This document shows positions 12,892-24,145 of a stretch of DNA of 64,000 nt, in pieces; position 1 is the first letter of the stretch, and each line of letters opens with the position of its first letter. The notes below the pieces were generated by a model. That model saw only the letters and a list, made by a program, of their open reading frames with translations. It was not told where the DNA came from and searched no databases. A program made the translations under genes and the position numbers. Origin of the DNA: Desmodesmus armatus (taxonomy: Eukaryota; Chlorophyta; Chlorophyceae; Sphaeropleales; Scenedesmaceae); contig VIIQ02000679.1 of assembly GCA_007449985.2 (NCBI GenBank), positions 466,563 through 530,562 of the forward strand, given 5' to 3'.

Positions 12892-15800
12892 TTACAGTGC
12901 GGCGCCCGTGGTAGCGATGGAAGGGCGGGCGGCTGCGCCGGCCACATTGTTTGCCGCTGACGATGTGCGCAGCAGCACTACCTGTAGGTCCTGGCTGCTG
13001 ATGCAGCTGCTGGAACGGCCGTAGTCCCGCAGGGTTGCTGCTGGAAGCCCCTGCAGCTCTGCCTCAGCCTGCTTAGTACTCCTGTGGGCAGCAACACAAG
13101 AGCAGCAACAAGTGAATTCAAGCAATCGTCACTCCTCTGGAGCTATTGTTCCCCATTCAAATATGCTTGGCAGCCCAACACAGCCACCACACACGCCACA
13201 TCAGCTGCAACTCAACCCTGCAGACGGGCTGCGCAGTCAGTTCCATGTCACAGCACCCCTTGTACAGTCAGGATTGCCAAAAACTTTTGCAACGCAGCAG
13301 CGCAATGCTTTACGCCAAGAGAGGCATCCGATGTGTGACACCCACCTGCTGTATGTATCAGGCCTGTAGTCCATTGGATTACACACCATGTCCTGCTGTG
13401 GCAGCCTCTGCGCACTCGAAGTGCTTGGAGCACTGTCCTGCTGGTGCTGCTGCTGCTGCTGCCCCAGGCCTGCATCCACACCCCTTGTCGCTTCTGGGAA
13501 AGGGACTGCAGCGGGTGCTGCTGCCGTGGAAGTGCCACGCAGGCCCTGCTGCAGCAGCAGCCACTGCTGATGGTGCACAGACTGCATCTCTGCCAGAGGC
13601 ATCTTCACCAGAGCCTGAGGTTCCTGCTGCTCAGCTGGCAACATTGGCTGTGGCGCATCTGGCTTGGACAGCCTGCCCTTCAGCTGCTTGCCACTGGTCT
13701 GCCTCCTGGCAGGGGCCTTGCCAGACAAGGGCCTGTCCACGCCGTTGGTGTTTTTGTAAATCCCGCAAGGGTTGCACAGCAGGCGGCTGTGGTCCTCCTT
13801 GTCACGCCTCCAGGCGGGTGTCTGCTGACTGCTGCAGTTTGCGCAGCACTTGTGCTGCCCCCCACGCATGTGTCTGCTTGGGGAGACCGCATGTGCACTG
13901 GCGTTTGGGTACTTTGTGCTGGCAGGCAGGACATGGGCGGCCTGCAGGACAACAGCAGCGCGCGTGCTGTTCAGAGAGGACTTGAAGCTTTGAAACCTGC
14001 TGTTCAGATGGTGTAGAAGGTGCCAAGCAAAGTGCCAGTCTTCCTCCAGCAGCAGCACTGTCAATCAACAACATGTCACACTGATTGGAAGTTCCAGTCG
14101 GCTGGGCCTATTGGGATGAGGGACAACACTGTGCTTGGGGCAGACAGGTGTGCATTTCCTACTCATGCTTGAAGGGACAGCTAAGAATACCAGCACTGCT
14201 GCTGTAGCAGCACAACGGCTCACCTGATACTCAGCCCCAAAGCGGCTCAACGCGCCTCTGCCACCAGCCAGCTGGTGACCTTGCGGGCGGGTGCCTGAAC
14301 CACTCCCTGACAGGTCCCAGATGCGGATGCTGTTGTCGTCACTGTCCTGCAGCTGCTGCAACAGATCTGCCTCCCAGCCACCCTCTCCCGAAGCACTGTC
14401 GCCGCTGCCAGCATTGCATCCAACCTCCCAGCTGCCAAGTTCACTGCCGCTGCTTCCCCGGGAACCGTACCACTGCAGCAGGTCGCCAGATGCTGCGTCA
14501 GCCAAGCTGGAGCCAACTCCCTGTACCCCGTACGGCAGCTGCTGGCATGAGCTGCCCTGCACCACAACCTGAGTAGCTGCTGCTGGAGCGGAGTCCTCCT
14601 GCAGGTTCGACTGACCCATGACGCTCGTCCACACGCCAGCAATGCGCTGAGCCTCCGAAAACACGGCTGCTGTGTCTGCCTGACTTGTGCTGGCCTCCGC
14701 CCTGTCTGTTGCTGCTGCCGCTGAGTCGTCCTCTGCTGCTGCAGCACTGCTGCCTGCTGTGCTGATGCCTGCGCGGAGTCCAGTAAACAGTGTTGCTGGC
14801 AGAGCATACTGCTCGGCACTCAGCATGACCTGGTGCTGGGGCTGCTGCTCTCCGTACTGCTGGATATTGCTGCTGTAGCGAAGCATGCTGTGGTCAGTCG
14901 ATGACTGCACTGCCACCTTGGCATGCTTCAGAGCCACCAGAGCCTCCACTGCTTTTTCGAATGTTGGACCGCTAGACTGGCGCCTGCAACAAGCATCCAT
15001 AACAGAGGCAGCATTGGTCTCAGCAATCATGGGTCACTACCATATTGTCATGATGACATGCTGGTTTGCCGTTTGTCCACTTGCATCAGAATCACTGCTG
15101 ATGCATGGCCTACCTGCCCATTTCCCCACTGCTATCATCGCCGTCAGAGCCGTCACAACTGTATGGGGCTGTCTCAAAACCAAAGTGTTTGCTTGATGTG
15201 AAGCTGTCATGCATGATGAAGTCCTCCGATGCCAAGCGCATGGAAGCCTGCAAGCACAGCACAGCATGGACTGCCAGTCAGCCTGGGATACAAAGCTCAT
15301 GACAATGAAGCCCCATATTTGGCTGCTTGGGCCCCGGGTCATCAACCCAAAAGACACATTTGCGGCAAGCAGTCAGCAGCTGTGGCTGCTGCACAATGGA
15401 AAGTTCAAAAGCGCTACACACACTGCATGTCGTGCGCCTGTTGTATAACAGCCGCCAGTGCGGCACTACATTCTTTGACTGACACCTTGGACAGGCTGTA
15501 CAGGACGTACCTTGCGCTGGCGCTTGGAGGCCCGCGGCTGCTCAGCACTGTCAGAGTCATCTGACGTGATACAGGCCCTCATGGTGGGCTTGCAGGCTGC
15601 CACTGCTGCATGTGTGTTGAAGGTGGGCGCGCTGCAGAATGCCATGCCTGCACAGGCAGCACGTGGAAGCAGACTGAAAGGTTCATGCAGCCTCTACCTT
15701 GAAGTTAGCAGCACACGACGGTGAGCATGATGCCTTCATGTCATGCATGTGGTCAGATTGCACGCAGCACCAACACACCGTGTGTGTGTGACTGAGTCAA

Positions 15801-17256
15801 AATGTGCTGACGACAGCTGGGCGACAGCAAACCAGCCCTATCAACAGCAGCTCTGCTGTATTCAATACGGCATGCGCTGCACATACCTTGCAAGCTGCCT
15901 GCAGACCCAATGCTGCCTGATGGCTTTGCTGCTGCCGCTGCCTCCCGCTCAGCATTCCTTGCCTTGCAGGCCGCCACGAGGTGCTCAGGCCTGTGCATGC
16001 TGTGCTTGGCAAAGTATGTTCCGCATGCATTACAGCTCTTGAGTCCTGCGTTGGCCACGCGCCAGACGCTCGTGCTGGTGGTGCCGCAGTTGCAGCACAT
16101 CTGCAGGACGGACAAGCAGACCCAGCACAGGCGTGAGTCGAGATTTCAACATGCATGTGCCTTGCTGGGGGCATGCCATGCTTGCGCTGTCTTATGGTGC
16201 GCATCCCTAAGAGTGAGGACAGAACTATCCGCCAACGCTGTTGGCAGTAAGTTCTGGCATCAATGCCACCAGGCACCTCAACGCACCAGTGCACCTCTGC
16301 TGGTGAAGTGTCCTGCAGTGTGCACGCAGGGGTCCATGGCGTCTGCATGCGCTGCGTCGTCCGTGCTGGATGGAGACAGCAGTTTCTCCTGCAGAATGGA
16401 TGACACAGACATGTAGTGCATGGGGTCAGAAGCAGCACGTGCGCTTTTCCCTTACTGTGTGGACGGTGCATTTCCCACTGCTGTACATGTTGAGTTGGAA
16501 CGCGGCACATGTTGAGTTGGAACGCTGCTTGATGTGATCAGGACGAATATCACCATGGGCCCAGCACATCCAGTCACTCACCCTGCTGATGTAAGCAGGC
16601 AGGGCATGCAGGATGGCATGGCTGAGCGTCCTGCTGCTCGTCCACTGCACCAGCACATGCACCAATGACAGCAGGGACATCTTGCAGCTGTCATACGCTT
16701 TGAAGGCCTTGTTGATGGAGTCAAGGGCAGTAGCATCCAGTCCTGCAGCACGAGGGCAGCACACAAGGTTCAGTTGGCACAGTGAATGGCTAAGCTGAGG
16801 AGCAGATGAGGCAGCAGGTGCTGATCTGATTTGCACACATGCACATCCAACATTAGTGCAGCAGCATCACGGAGTTCTTCAAACTCACCTGAGATCAGAT
16901 GCTGCATCAGCCTTGTCCTTGCATGCCCGCTGACAGCAGCACCAGGTTGCCATCCGCTGCTGAACTGCTCCTTGATATGCAGCCAGGCACTGCTGCCCCT
17001 ATGCCTGGTGATGTAGGCATCTGTGACACTCTCTTCCTGCGAGATGAAACGGAGCTGTGAGGTCACAAGCACGACCCAATGCTGCTCATCAGTCCTTGTC
17101 CAGCTGCAGCACTGATGCATTGCTTACATCCCTGCCGAAGAACAGCGCCTGATGGATTGAAGTAACATCCTCCCCGAAGAGTAAATGACCGACAAAGAGG
17201 ATCAACTGGTCGTCCCCGGCCTCGTTGCCCCGTGGTGAGGGTGTATCGCAAGACAT
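12892..17256 (-). CDS. GATA-type transcription factor with two zinc fingers
   Basis: Sequence-specific DNA-binding protein, presumably nuclear. Ten exons in transcript order join in phase: 17256-17128, 17054-16889, 16742-16582, 16388-16326, 16100-15887, 15596-15511, 15247-15114, 14983-14224, 13941-13346 and 13081-12892, predicting about 832 aa. Finger 1 (about residues 175-200) is C-X2-C-X17-C-X2-C with the conserved Trp and the CNACG end. Finger 2 (about 604-630) is C-X2-C-X19-C-X2-C with TPAWRRD and CNPCG. A basic KRQRK with acidic/Ser residues before it (about 255-273) is a likely nuclear localisation signal. The 254-residue exon 8 is Ser/Ala/Gly-rich and acidic, like an activation region. 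The N-terminal ~170 residues match no family I recognise. The first ATG at 17256 opens a short exon lying within overlapping frames. Fingers are certain; the exact 5' and 3' ends are inferred. Confidence 0.8.
16487..16530. repeat. 22-bp tandem duplication in a GATA-gene intron
   Basis: The unit ACATGTTGAGTTGGAACGC occurs twice in succession with one change near the end, in the intron between the third and fourth GATA exons. Confidence 0.8.
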
Positions 17257-18556
17257 CCTAAGAACGTGTTGGATGATTGTGAAACTGTTGAAAGTCGTAC
17301 GGAAGCAACATGTTTGTCTGGAGTGTTCAGAAGTGGTTTAGGCCGAACCTCTCTACGTGCACATTTGCTACAGCCAGTACAGTGATGAGAGTGACACCCA
17401 GTAAAGCCAAACATGGGCTGAGGGTAATCTGAACACTGAAAATGGATTCCTGATGCATACAATTTCACTCAAGGAACGAATGGGTCTCAGGTGGCCCCCA
17501 CGTGGGTACGTGCCTGCACTTGTGCCGTGGTGATTGCACAACAGACTGCTCTGACAATATCCATTGCACAGAAGTTTGTTTTTGGTGCTTTTGCGACATT
17601 ACCATTGCAATGGCGCGTGAGGTACAGCATTGCTCACACTGACACACACACCTGCGCTTACACATGCCCCCCGGGGGCGCTCGGCAGTTGCGCTGCTGGT
17701 GGGTGCAACCCAACGGACAGTGCACGCAAGAGCACACCAGCACGTGCACAAAGATCACAGCAGCACGTGCCTCTACCATCACTACTCTTGTTGACTCAAC
17801 CCCAAGAGAGTGTACAGCACCCGCAAAAATCGCCACAAAATCCTCAAACTCACAGCACACAGGCTTATTGGCTGGCACCACCCCTGAGGGCATGCAAATG
17901 ACAGCCCGTGCTTTGCTGCTGCCATGGTAATGATGCAGCCCTGCTGTTTGGCTTGCATGCAGCTAGGAACATGATAAAAGTACATCTAAACAACAAATGC
18001 TGCCACTGTTGAACAGCTCTCCAAGCACTAGGTGACCAAAAAACACCAGAGAGCGTCACTAACTTGCTCATGTGCCCACATGAACCTGCGTCCCGCGTCA
18101 AAACTATATCCTTGACCGTGCCACAAGTGTTGCCGTGGTGCACTTATGGCAGCAGCATCCATAATGCGCGCACTGGAAACACTGGTCCTGCTGACTACCC
18201 ACGACTTGATGAGACACTGCGCAACCTGCTGCTTGCCTGCAGCCTTCATAGCCTGCTACTGTCTCGCAACGGCGGGAAAGCCAGCAGCGCACTGCACAAA
18301 ATGGGGGGCTATCCAGCAGGCTGGGTCAAGTATCCTGCCACCGCCAACACCTCACACCCACCAACCTTTCTGTGACCACAGCTGCCAACATGTATCACTG
18401 CGCCAGCCCAACGATGCCGCACCGTAGTGTTGCTGCCCTCCCTCCCTCCAGCTGCACTTTGGTCCAGACCTGAGAAAAACTCCCCACCGTATGGTGTCCC
18501 GCTGTGTCAAGGGGGGAGCTGTTGCGTTATGTCCTGCTGTATCTGCAGTCGTTTTT
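17257..18556. other. Intergenic or unresolved region
   Basis: Lies between the GATA start and the stop of the next minus-strand gene. Minus-strand frames at about 17893-17790 (beginning MPSGVVPANKPVCCEFEDF) and 18249-18135 (beginning MKAAGKQQVAQCLIKSW) look slightly coding-like. I could not join them into a model or match them to a family. They may be exons of a small gene or chance frames. Confidence 0.3.
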
Positions 18557-20374
18557 CTACCTGCCCTCCGCTTGCTTTGCCTTGTCTAGTTCGTTGACCA
18601 GGGCATTGCGCATGCGGCTGATGGCTGCATTGTCCTCGTCAGCATCTGCCTGGTAGTCCTGCAGGGCAGCAGGCAGGGTTCAGGGCGCAGCAGAAACACA
18701 GTGGCATGGGCAGCTCAGGGAGTGTAGAAAGAGAACATGCATGTCACCATGAAAGAGCCAGTGGAAAGGAGAAGTCAAAGTACTGAAGCAAGGTGCAGCA
18801 GAAACACAGTAGCATGGACAGCTCAGCAAAGGCGGCCTGCTGAGCTGGACAAAGGGGCAGCCAGGCAAGGGGCTTGCTAGCAGGGTGTGTCGTGCAGGGT
18901 GCAGCAGGCACCAGAACTATAGCAGCTTGGAAAGGCAGTTTGCAAAGGCAGCTTGGCAAAAAGCAGCTCAGACAGAGCAGCTAGCAGCAGCTGTGCTCCT
19001 GCCAGGGGGCCTGCCACCGGTTTGAGCCAGCAAGTGCCAGCAAGTGCCACCGATACCCTTGAACGCAGCCCCCCACCCACAGCTGCTGCATACCACCAGC
19101 CCCAGCACAGGCAAAGCTGTCTGTCCAATGCTTGCAGCTGACCCTGTCCTGTCTGATGCTGTTCAAAGATTGTCCAAACAGCGGCCTGAGCCTGTCTGTC
19201 TGTCTGGAGCTATCCAGAGCTGTCCAGAGCTGTTCCCTAATCGGCCGTACCTCATACATAATTTCATCTGCCACTAGGTCCAGGAAGTCAGGGTTATCCA
19301 GCAGCGCATCCAGAGCCTCTTCTAGGGCAGCATCATCATCAGGGTACTGTGCTGTGGGCCACAACAAAGCACAGCACAGCACAGCACAGCAGACACCAGT
19401 GAGGCGCAGCACAGCACGCTACTGCACAGCGGGCGTGATGCTTGATGCTGGGAGGACCCTGTGCCCGTATGTCAGCACACAGCTGCATTCATTTGGCTTG
19501 TGCAGCGGCGCCGTAGACACACACTGACTTGCGTGTCGCTGCTGTTGGTCGCCCCTCAATCACAGTCACGCCCAGCACTCAGTCAGTCAGCTACAGCTGC
19601 AGTATCTGGCACAGCATAACCGTGCAACCCGCAAGGGAGCCAGGGGCTCATGGGGGCACCCATGGGAGCTAAAGCAAGCTGCACACCTTTGAAGAAGGCT
19701 GTTGTGAAGCCTACGCCCAGGCCTGCTCCCAACAAGCCAAACATTGCCTCACGGCGGCTAGGGGCACCACCCTGATTGGCCTGCAGTGACAGCAACGACA
19801 GCAACAGGTGCAGCAGGGGGTGTTGCAACTGCTGCTGGTACTGTATCCTGTGCACGACATGGTGCCATCAGCAACCTTGCCTCTGGAATCTGCTGCAGCT
19901 CTGAGGGCTGGTTGCTGCTTCAGGCAAGCGCTGTCACCACAAATTGATCGATGAAAAGATCACAACCTCATGTCAACAGATCACCCGTGAACAAGTGCGT
20001 GGCAGCGCAACTGTCTATATGAGAGGCGTGCAGCCGTACCTTTTGGGGTGGGGGAGGTGGAGGGGGTGGGGGTGGGGGTGCACCCCAGCGGCCTGGCCCT
20101 GCATCAGGTGCTCTAGGCCTTGCATCTGTCTCAGTCTCATAGCTCTGCCTGCATGTGGCAAGTGATATACCAGTTTGAGATGCCTGCTGCTTCTGTTATT
20201 AATGATCGTCATGAAGCAGCAGTGATTGCCACATGGGACAGGGTGTGTGACAGGGTGTCCCTGTCACTGTCCCAGCTGAAGACAAGGCTGCGGACCGATC
20301 AACTAGCATATCTAGCATAAAAATACAACTTCAAACACTGCTCTGAGTCCTCCTGCTGCTGCCGAGGTACCATA

Positions 20375-20422
<48 letters not shown>

Positions 20423-20549
20423 CCCACCTGACAACGGAGAAACGCGGCTTGCTGCAAGCTTGATGGTTTGGCGTTGATAGCACCAAAACAGATGACGTGC
20501 TGGCCGTGCACTGCTGCACTGTTGCCGCTTTCATCCTCTGCGTGAACAT
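18557..20549 (-). CDS. Putative thylakoid-lumen protein precursor with twin-arginine signal
   Basis: Unknown function. Five exons in phase (20549-20428, 20148-20040, 19780-19687, 19351-19251, 18658-18557) give about 175 aa. The N-terminus MFTQRMKAATVQQCTASTS is a typical Ser/Thr/Ala transit peptide. It is followed by an acidic patch and a run of ten prolines. The next exon contains PSRREAMFGLLGAGLGVG, a twin-arginine plus hydrophobic stretch as in lumenal targeting signals. The mature end is short and acidic (YPDDDAALEEALDALLDNP, then a helical DEDNAAISRMRNAL). Located head-to-head with the exonuclease gene. Reading frame and targeting are well supported; lumenal residence is an inference, and the proline run between transit peptide and RR is odd for that class. 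Confidence 0.7.
20374..20423. repeat. (CTG)n trinucleotide repeat beside a splice donor
   Basis: About 50 bp of CTG with one interruption. On the minus strand it is (CAG)n directly following the GTGGGC donor of the first exon of the putative lumen-protein gene. Confidence 0.85.
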
Positions 20550-20877
20550 GGTGATCCTTCCGACAGGTTGTCGACAGAGCTGTCTGCAACTAGTGATGAG
20601 ATCAGAATATTTTGTTGAGCGAAATCTTTGTTGATCATATGTGTACCACTGTGGGTGACGTGCTACAGCCTGGTACTACAGTTGTCATTAGCTGTGACGT
20701 TGGACCACTGCCACACATCACCAGGCCTTCAAGTACGTTTCCACTTTCAGTCACAGTGATAAGGTGCACCCACTCGACACATCAATGTGTGTATCATAAC
20801 CGCATCCAGCAGCTTGCTCTGCTGCGCCAGTGCAGCACAACTGCTGCCTTTGATGCAGTGCCCTGCAGCTGACCAAC
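20550..20877. promoter_or_regulatory. Divergent promoter region, lumen protein and exonuclease
   Basis: The 328 bp between the two head-to-head start codons must hold both 5' UTRs and promoters. I see no unambiguous TATA box. The role is inferred from gene orientation. Confidence 0.5.
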
Positions 20878-22646
20878 ATGCAGAGCCTATCACGGCGTCT
20901 TGCACGACACCAATTGAACCGTAGGACGTCTATCATAGTGTTTAGGCGCTGGCATAACGCCCAATCTGGCAGTCCTACTGCTTTCCAAGGCGTGACAACA
21001 GCAGCAGCGGCAGCGGCAGCGGCAGCACCTGTGACAACTCCTGCATTAGCAGTGGACGTTGAATACGCTCACTACCTAACGAATGATGGCAGACACGTGT
21101 CAACACCCGCATGGGTGGCAGTTGTGGACCATTACTGCCTGCTGCGGCTGAAAACATTCGTCAGCACCCCTGTGAGTGACAAGCACACTGTGTGGCAGGC
21201 CCCGCACAGCGTGCACCTGCTTGCAACAACTATGCGCAACAGCACAGCAGCATGTACCCCCCCCCCATTGACACCACCACCGCCATGCCACAGGAGAATA
21301 AACCACCAACAAACGCTTGCTAGCACTTGTTGTGCACGGCCTTCAACATCAAGGCACAAGCATACTCACTCGTACATTCAACCATAAACCAGTGCCCCGC
21401 TAAAGTATCTGCTGGCGCACTTAGTGATACAAACCTTACTCTTCATTTATGCTCTTCCCTCGTTTCCCTGCACAGGTCGAGGATGGAGCCCGTTGGATAG
21501 GGGGTGTCAGCCAAGCAGCCGTTATCTCAGCACCAGCCCTCCAAACAGTGCTACAGCAGCTGCAGGAGCTGGCAGCAGGGCAGTTGCTATTAGGTCACGG
21601 CTTAGCCAAGGACCTTTCAGCACTAGGCTGGGATCACCCTGAGGCTCTGAGGTTCGACACAATGACCCATGCGGCCTTTTGTAACAAGGCAGGCAGCTCC
21701 AAGAATCTGAAGGAACTGGCAAAGGAGTTTCTGTCACAGGAGATACAGCAGGGTCAGCCAGCGCTGCAAGACAAGGGAAGGGGGAGTCAAAACCCTGGTC
21801 GAGGTAGAAGAAAGTGCCAACAGCCACGACAAAGGGGCCAGCAGCTGCTGCCGCCACAGCAGCAGCAGCAGCAGCAGCAGCAGGGCCAGGCTGTGCTGCA
21901 GGCGGTGCAGGCTGACTCACCCAGCACATCGATGCCGCAGTCAGGCTTGCATGATCTGCAGCAGCAGCAGCATCACCAGCAGCAGCAGCAGGAGCAGCCG
22001 TCACATCCCTCTGCCGGCCCCCCACAGCAGCAGGCAGGACAGCAACGGCTGGGGCATGCTGAACGGGTCAGCAGGAGTGGGCACGACCCCGAGGAGGATG
22101 CCGTAGCTGTCATGCAGCTGTATCAACAGGTGAGAGGGTCTGGTGTTCAGCAACCAATTGATGCAGCCAGTGCAACTAGTAGGGTGCGGCAACTTGAGCA
22201 GCAGGGTAAGGTGCGGCAAATAGTAAGGTGTGGCAAGTTGAGCAGGAGGGGTAGGGTGCGGCAGCACGAACAGCAGGGTTGGTGCGGCGATTGGCGTTGG
22301 CAGCTACACTAGGTCATTTGACTTGAAGCATACATGCCGTGCGCGCAGGTTTCTGCGCTCGAAACCTTGCAGTGCTGAAGTATCGCACACAAGGTACGTT
22401 TGTTGCCCTGGGCTTCAAGTTGGCTTCAAGTTGTACTTTGTACTCACGGCACACAAGAGCACCAAGTGCAGCATGCTGCAGGTGCTGCCCTCTAGCGGAG
22501 CTGTTTCAAACTGCTTTGCTTGTGCTGTGCTGTTGATGACGCAGGTGGTGTTTCCATCAACATATGAGGGCCAAGTTGCCATTGCCACGGCTCAGCTCCT
22601 TGCGGCATTGCGGCAACAGCAGCTGCAAGCCGACGAGGTTGGCTGA
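20878..22646 (+). CDS. DEDDh 3'-5' exonuclease (REX4/ISG20-like)
   Basis: Predicted 3'-5' exoribonuclease; yeast and animal relatives act in rRNA processing. Three exons in phase (20878-21171, 21476-22129, 22545-22646) encode about 349 aa. Exo I is ALAVDVEYAHY (D60, E62). Exo II is LLGHGLAKDLSALGWDHP (D144). Exo III is GHDPEEDAVAVMQLY (H301, D306, spacing H-X4-D), so all DEDDh residues are present. Between Exo II and Exo III lies an insert of roughly 120 residues, very Gln-rich, partly encoded by a CAG run at 21857-21883. The N-terminus is basic with an Ala run and could be an organellar or nuclear targeting segment. The intron before the last exon holds degenerate GGTGCGGCA repeats (about 22180-22285). 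Confidence 0.85.
21857..21883 (+). repeat. (CAG)n coding for poly-Gln in the exonuclease
   Basis: Nine in-frame CAG codons within the Gln-rich insert of the DEDDh exonuclease; more Gln-rich stretches follow to about 22045. Confidence 0.9.
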
Positions 22647-23012
22647 GATCGCCTGTGCATGCATGTGTGTGGGGGCACAATGGTGTGGGGATGTGGCTGG
22701 CTAGCACATGGGCATTTGGCTTGTTGACTATCCCGTTGTTTGGGAGTTGGAAAGGGTTGCATTTACTGCTGATTCGTCTTGGACGAATGGGGTTTAGTGA
22801 CTCAACGTTGGATCGGGTCGACCGTCGGGCGCCTCGACCTGTCAACAAACGGTTTGCGCGCCCTTGCACACACAACTTTGGATTGTTGGCGACCTTCGAC
22901 CAGCTCACCAATACGCTGTTTGCTGTTTGGTCTTGTAGATTGAACATTTGTGCGACTTGCATCCCGCGCAAGCGCATCTCCTGTGACTATCATCGTCGCA
23001 ATCGAAGCACTC
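22647..23012. other. Intergenic, exonuclease 3' end to cysteine-rich protein promoter
   Basis: A 366-bp stretch between two rightward genes. An in-frame ATG at 22950 upstream of the chosen start at 23013 is possible but would bury the signal peptide. No other feature seen. Confidence 0.45.
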
Positions 23013-24145
23013 ATGAGTCGCCTGGAAGTTTTCGTTGTGGTTTGTTTGGTGTTATGCACCACTTGTTCAGCGTTCGAGTGTGGTGCGCCTCTCGCCCTTT
23101 GCGGCCGAGATGTTCCGAAAGATGCCAAGTGCGACAAAGGCAACGGGTGGTGCCAGACAGGGCACTACTGCGGCTCGGACAAAGCCCAGTCAAAGTGCCT
23201 GCCAGTGCCCAAGGACTGCGGCAAGGCAGGCAACGTGTGCTGCCCAAGCAACACCGACAACCCACACACGGCCAGCCAGGCATTCGAGCGCGCCCCCTTC
23301 TGCCGCGATGGCAGCACCTGCTTCTACAACTCTCTCGATGCAACTTTCGCCTACACTCCTGAGTATGCTGGTGTTCCAGGTGCGCCCTGATGGCTTACTG
23401 AGTTTGCAGCGGCAGCACCACCTTGCACATTTGGCAAGGGCAGATCCACCCACTTGAACAAGTACACCATCAGGCACAGATGCCAGCTGATGCCACGGGT
23501 GACATATGTACATGGTAGTGCAATGCACACTGCATCCGACACAGCTGCTACTGGCACTGCTTTGCAACTGCGCTGATGCTTGGCGATGTGTTTACTAAGC
23601 CCCAGGCTGGCTGCGGCAGCCACCTGGTGCCACGGCTCTTGCAATTTGCAGGCTCTTGTTGTCAATGCATCCACTGGCAGTGCCTGTGAGTGTAAGTCGT
23701 GTTTGCGCTGCTGCTGCTGCTGCTGCTGCTGTGACTGTCAGGGCAAGCATGCGTTGCCGTCCCACAGGACTGCGGCGAAAAGGCTGGCTCCATTTGCTGC
23801 CCCAACCTCTACAGGACAAGCACAGAACCCGCGCTCATGAAGGCCCAGTGCCCCGCCGACACATTTTGCGAGTCTGACAAGGAGAATGGGCCCAAGTACC
23901 CCGGCTCTAACTTGCTTGGAACGGCCACAGGGCTCTGTGTGGCCAACGCCCCAGATTGCGGCAAGCTGGGCAAGCGCCTCTGTGTGTCCCAGGGCCTCGC
24001 CACTGTTGCCTTTGGGTGCAACCCAGAGAGCGGAAAGAAGGGCTACTGTGTGTCTGCTAGTGGCAAGAATGAGGACCTGATCTGCACTCAGTGCCCTGAT
24101 CTGCTGCCGGCTGGCTTCAAGTATGCTTCTGACTGCAGATCCTGA
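23013..24145 (+). CDS. Secreted cysteine-rich protein with repeated DCG modules
   Basis: Function unknown; probably extracellular or cell-wall. Two exons (23013-23379, 23742-24145) join in phase to about 256 aa. I chose the ATG at 23013 because MSRLEVFVVVCLVLCTTCSA is a clear signal peptide. The mature protein is dense in Cys. A module with DCG followed by paired or single Cys occurs three times: KDCGKAGNVCCPS, QDCGEKAGSICCPN and PDCGKLGKRLCVS. Each is followed by a loop with further Cys (for example FCRDGSTC and QCPADTFCES). The exon 2 boundary is set by phase and by matching the residues before the second module (QACVAVPQDCG) to those before the first (KCLPVPKDCG). No catalytic motif is visible. 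The modules suggest internal duplication of a disulphide-bonded domain. Confidence 0.8.
23708..23731 (+). repeat. (CTG)n in a 3' splice-site tract
   Basis: Eight CTG units directly upstream of the acceptor of exon 2 of the cysteine-rich protein gene, taking the place of the polypyrimidine tract. Confidence 0.85.

Noticed and set aside
13237..13345. Ending the GATA gene at the stop at 13237
   Set aside because: A GTGGGT donor after 13346 joins in phase to an exon at 13081-12892 with better protein character, so the stop at 12892 was preferred.
13802..14074. Alternative minus-strand frame with CPACQHKVPKRQCTCGLPKQ
   Set aside because: Overlaps the exon coding for GATA finger 2 in another frame; the GATA frame has the conserved Trp and CNPCG and joins its neighbours in phase.
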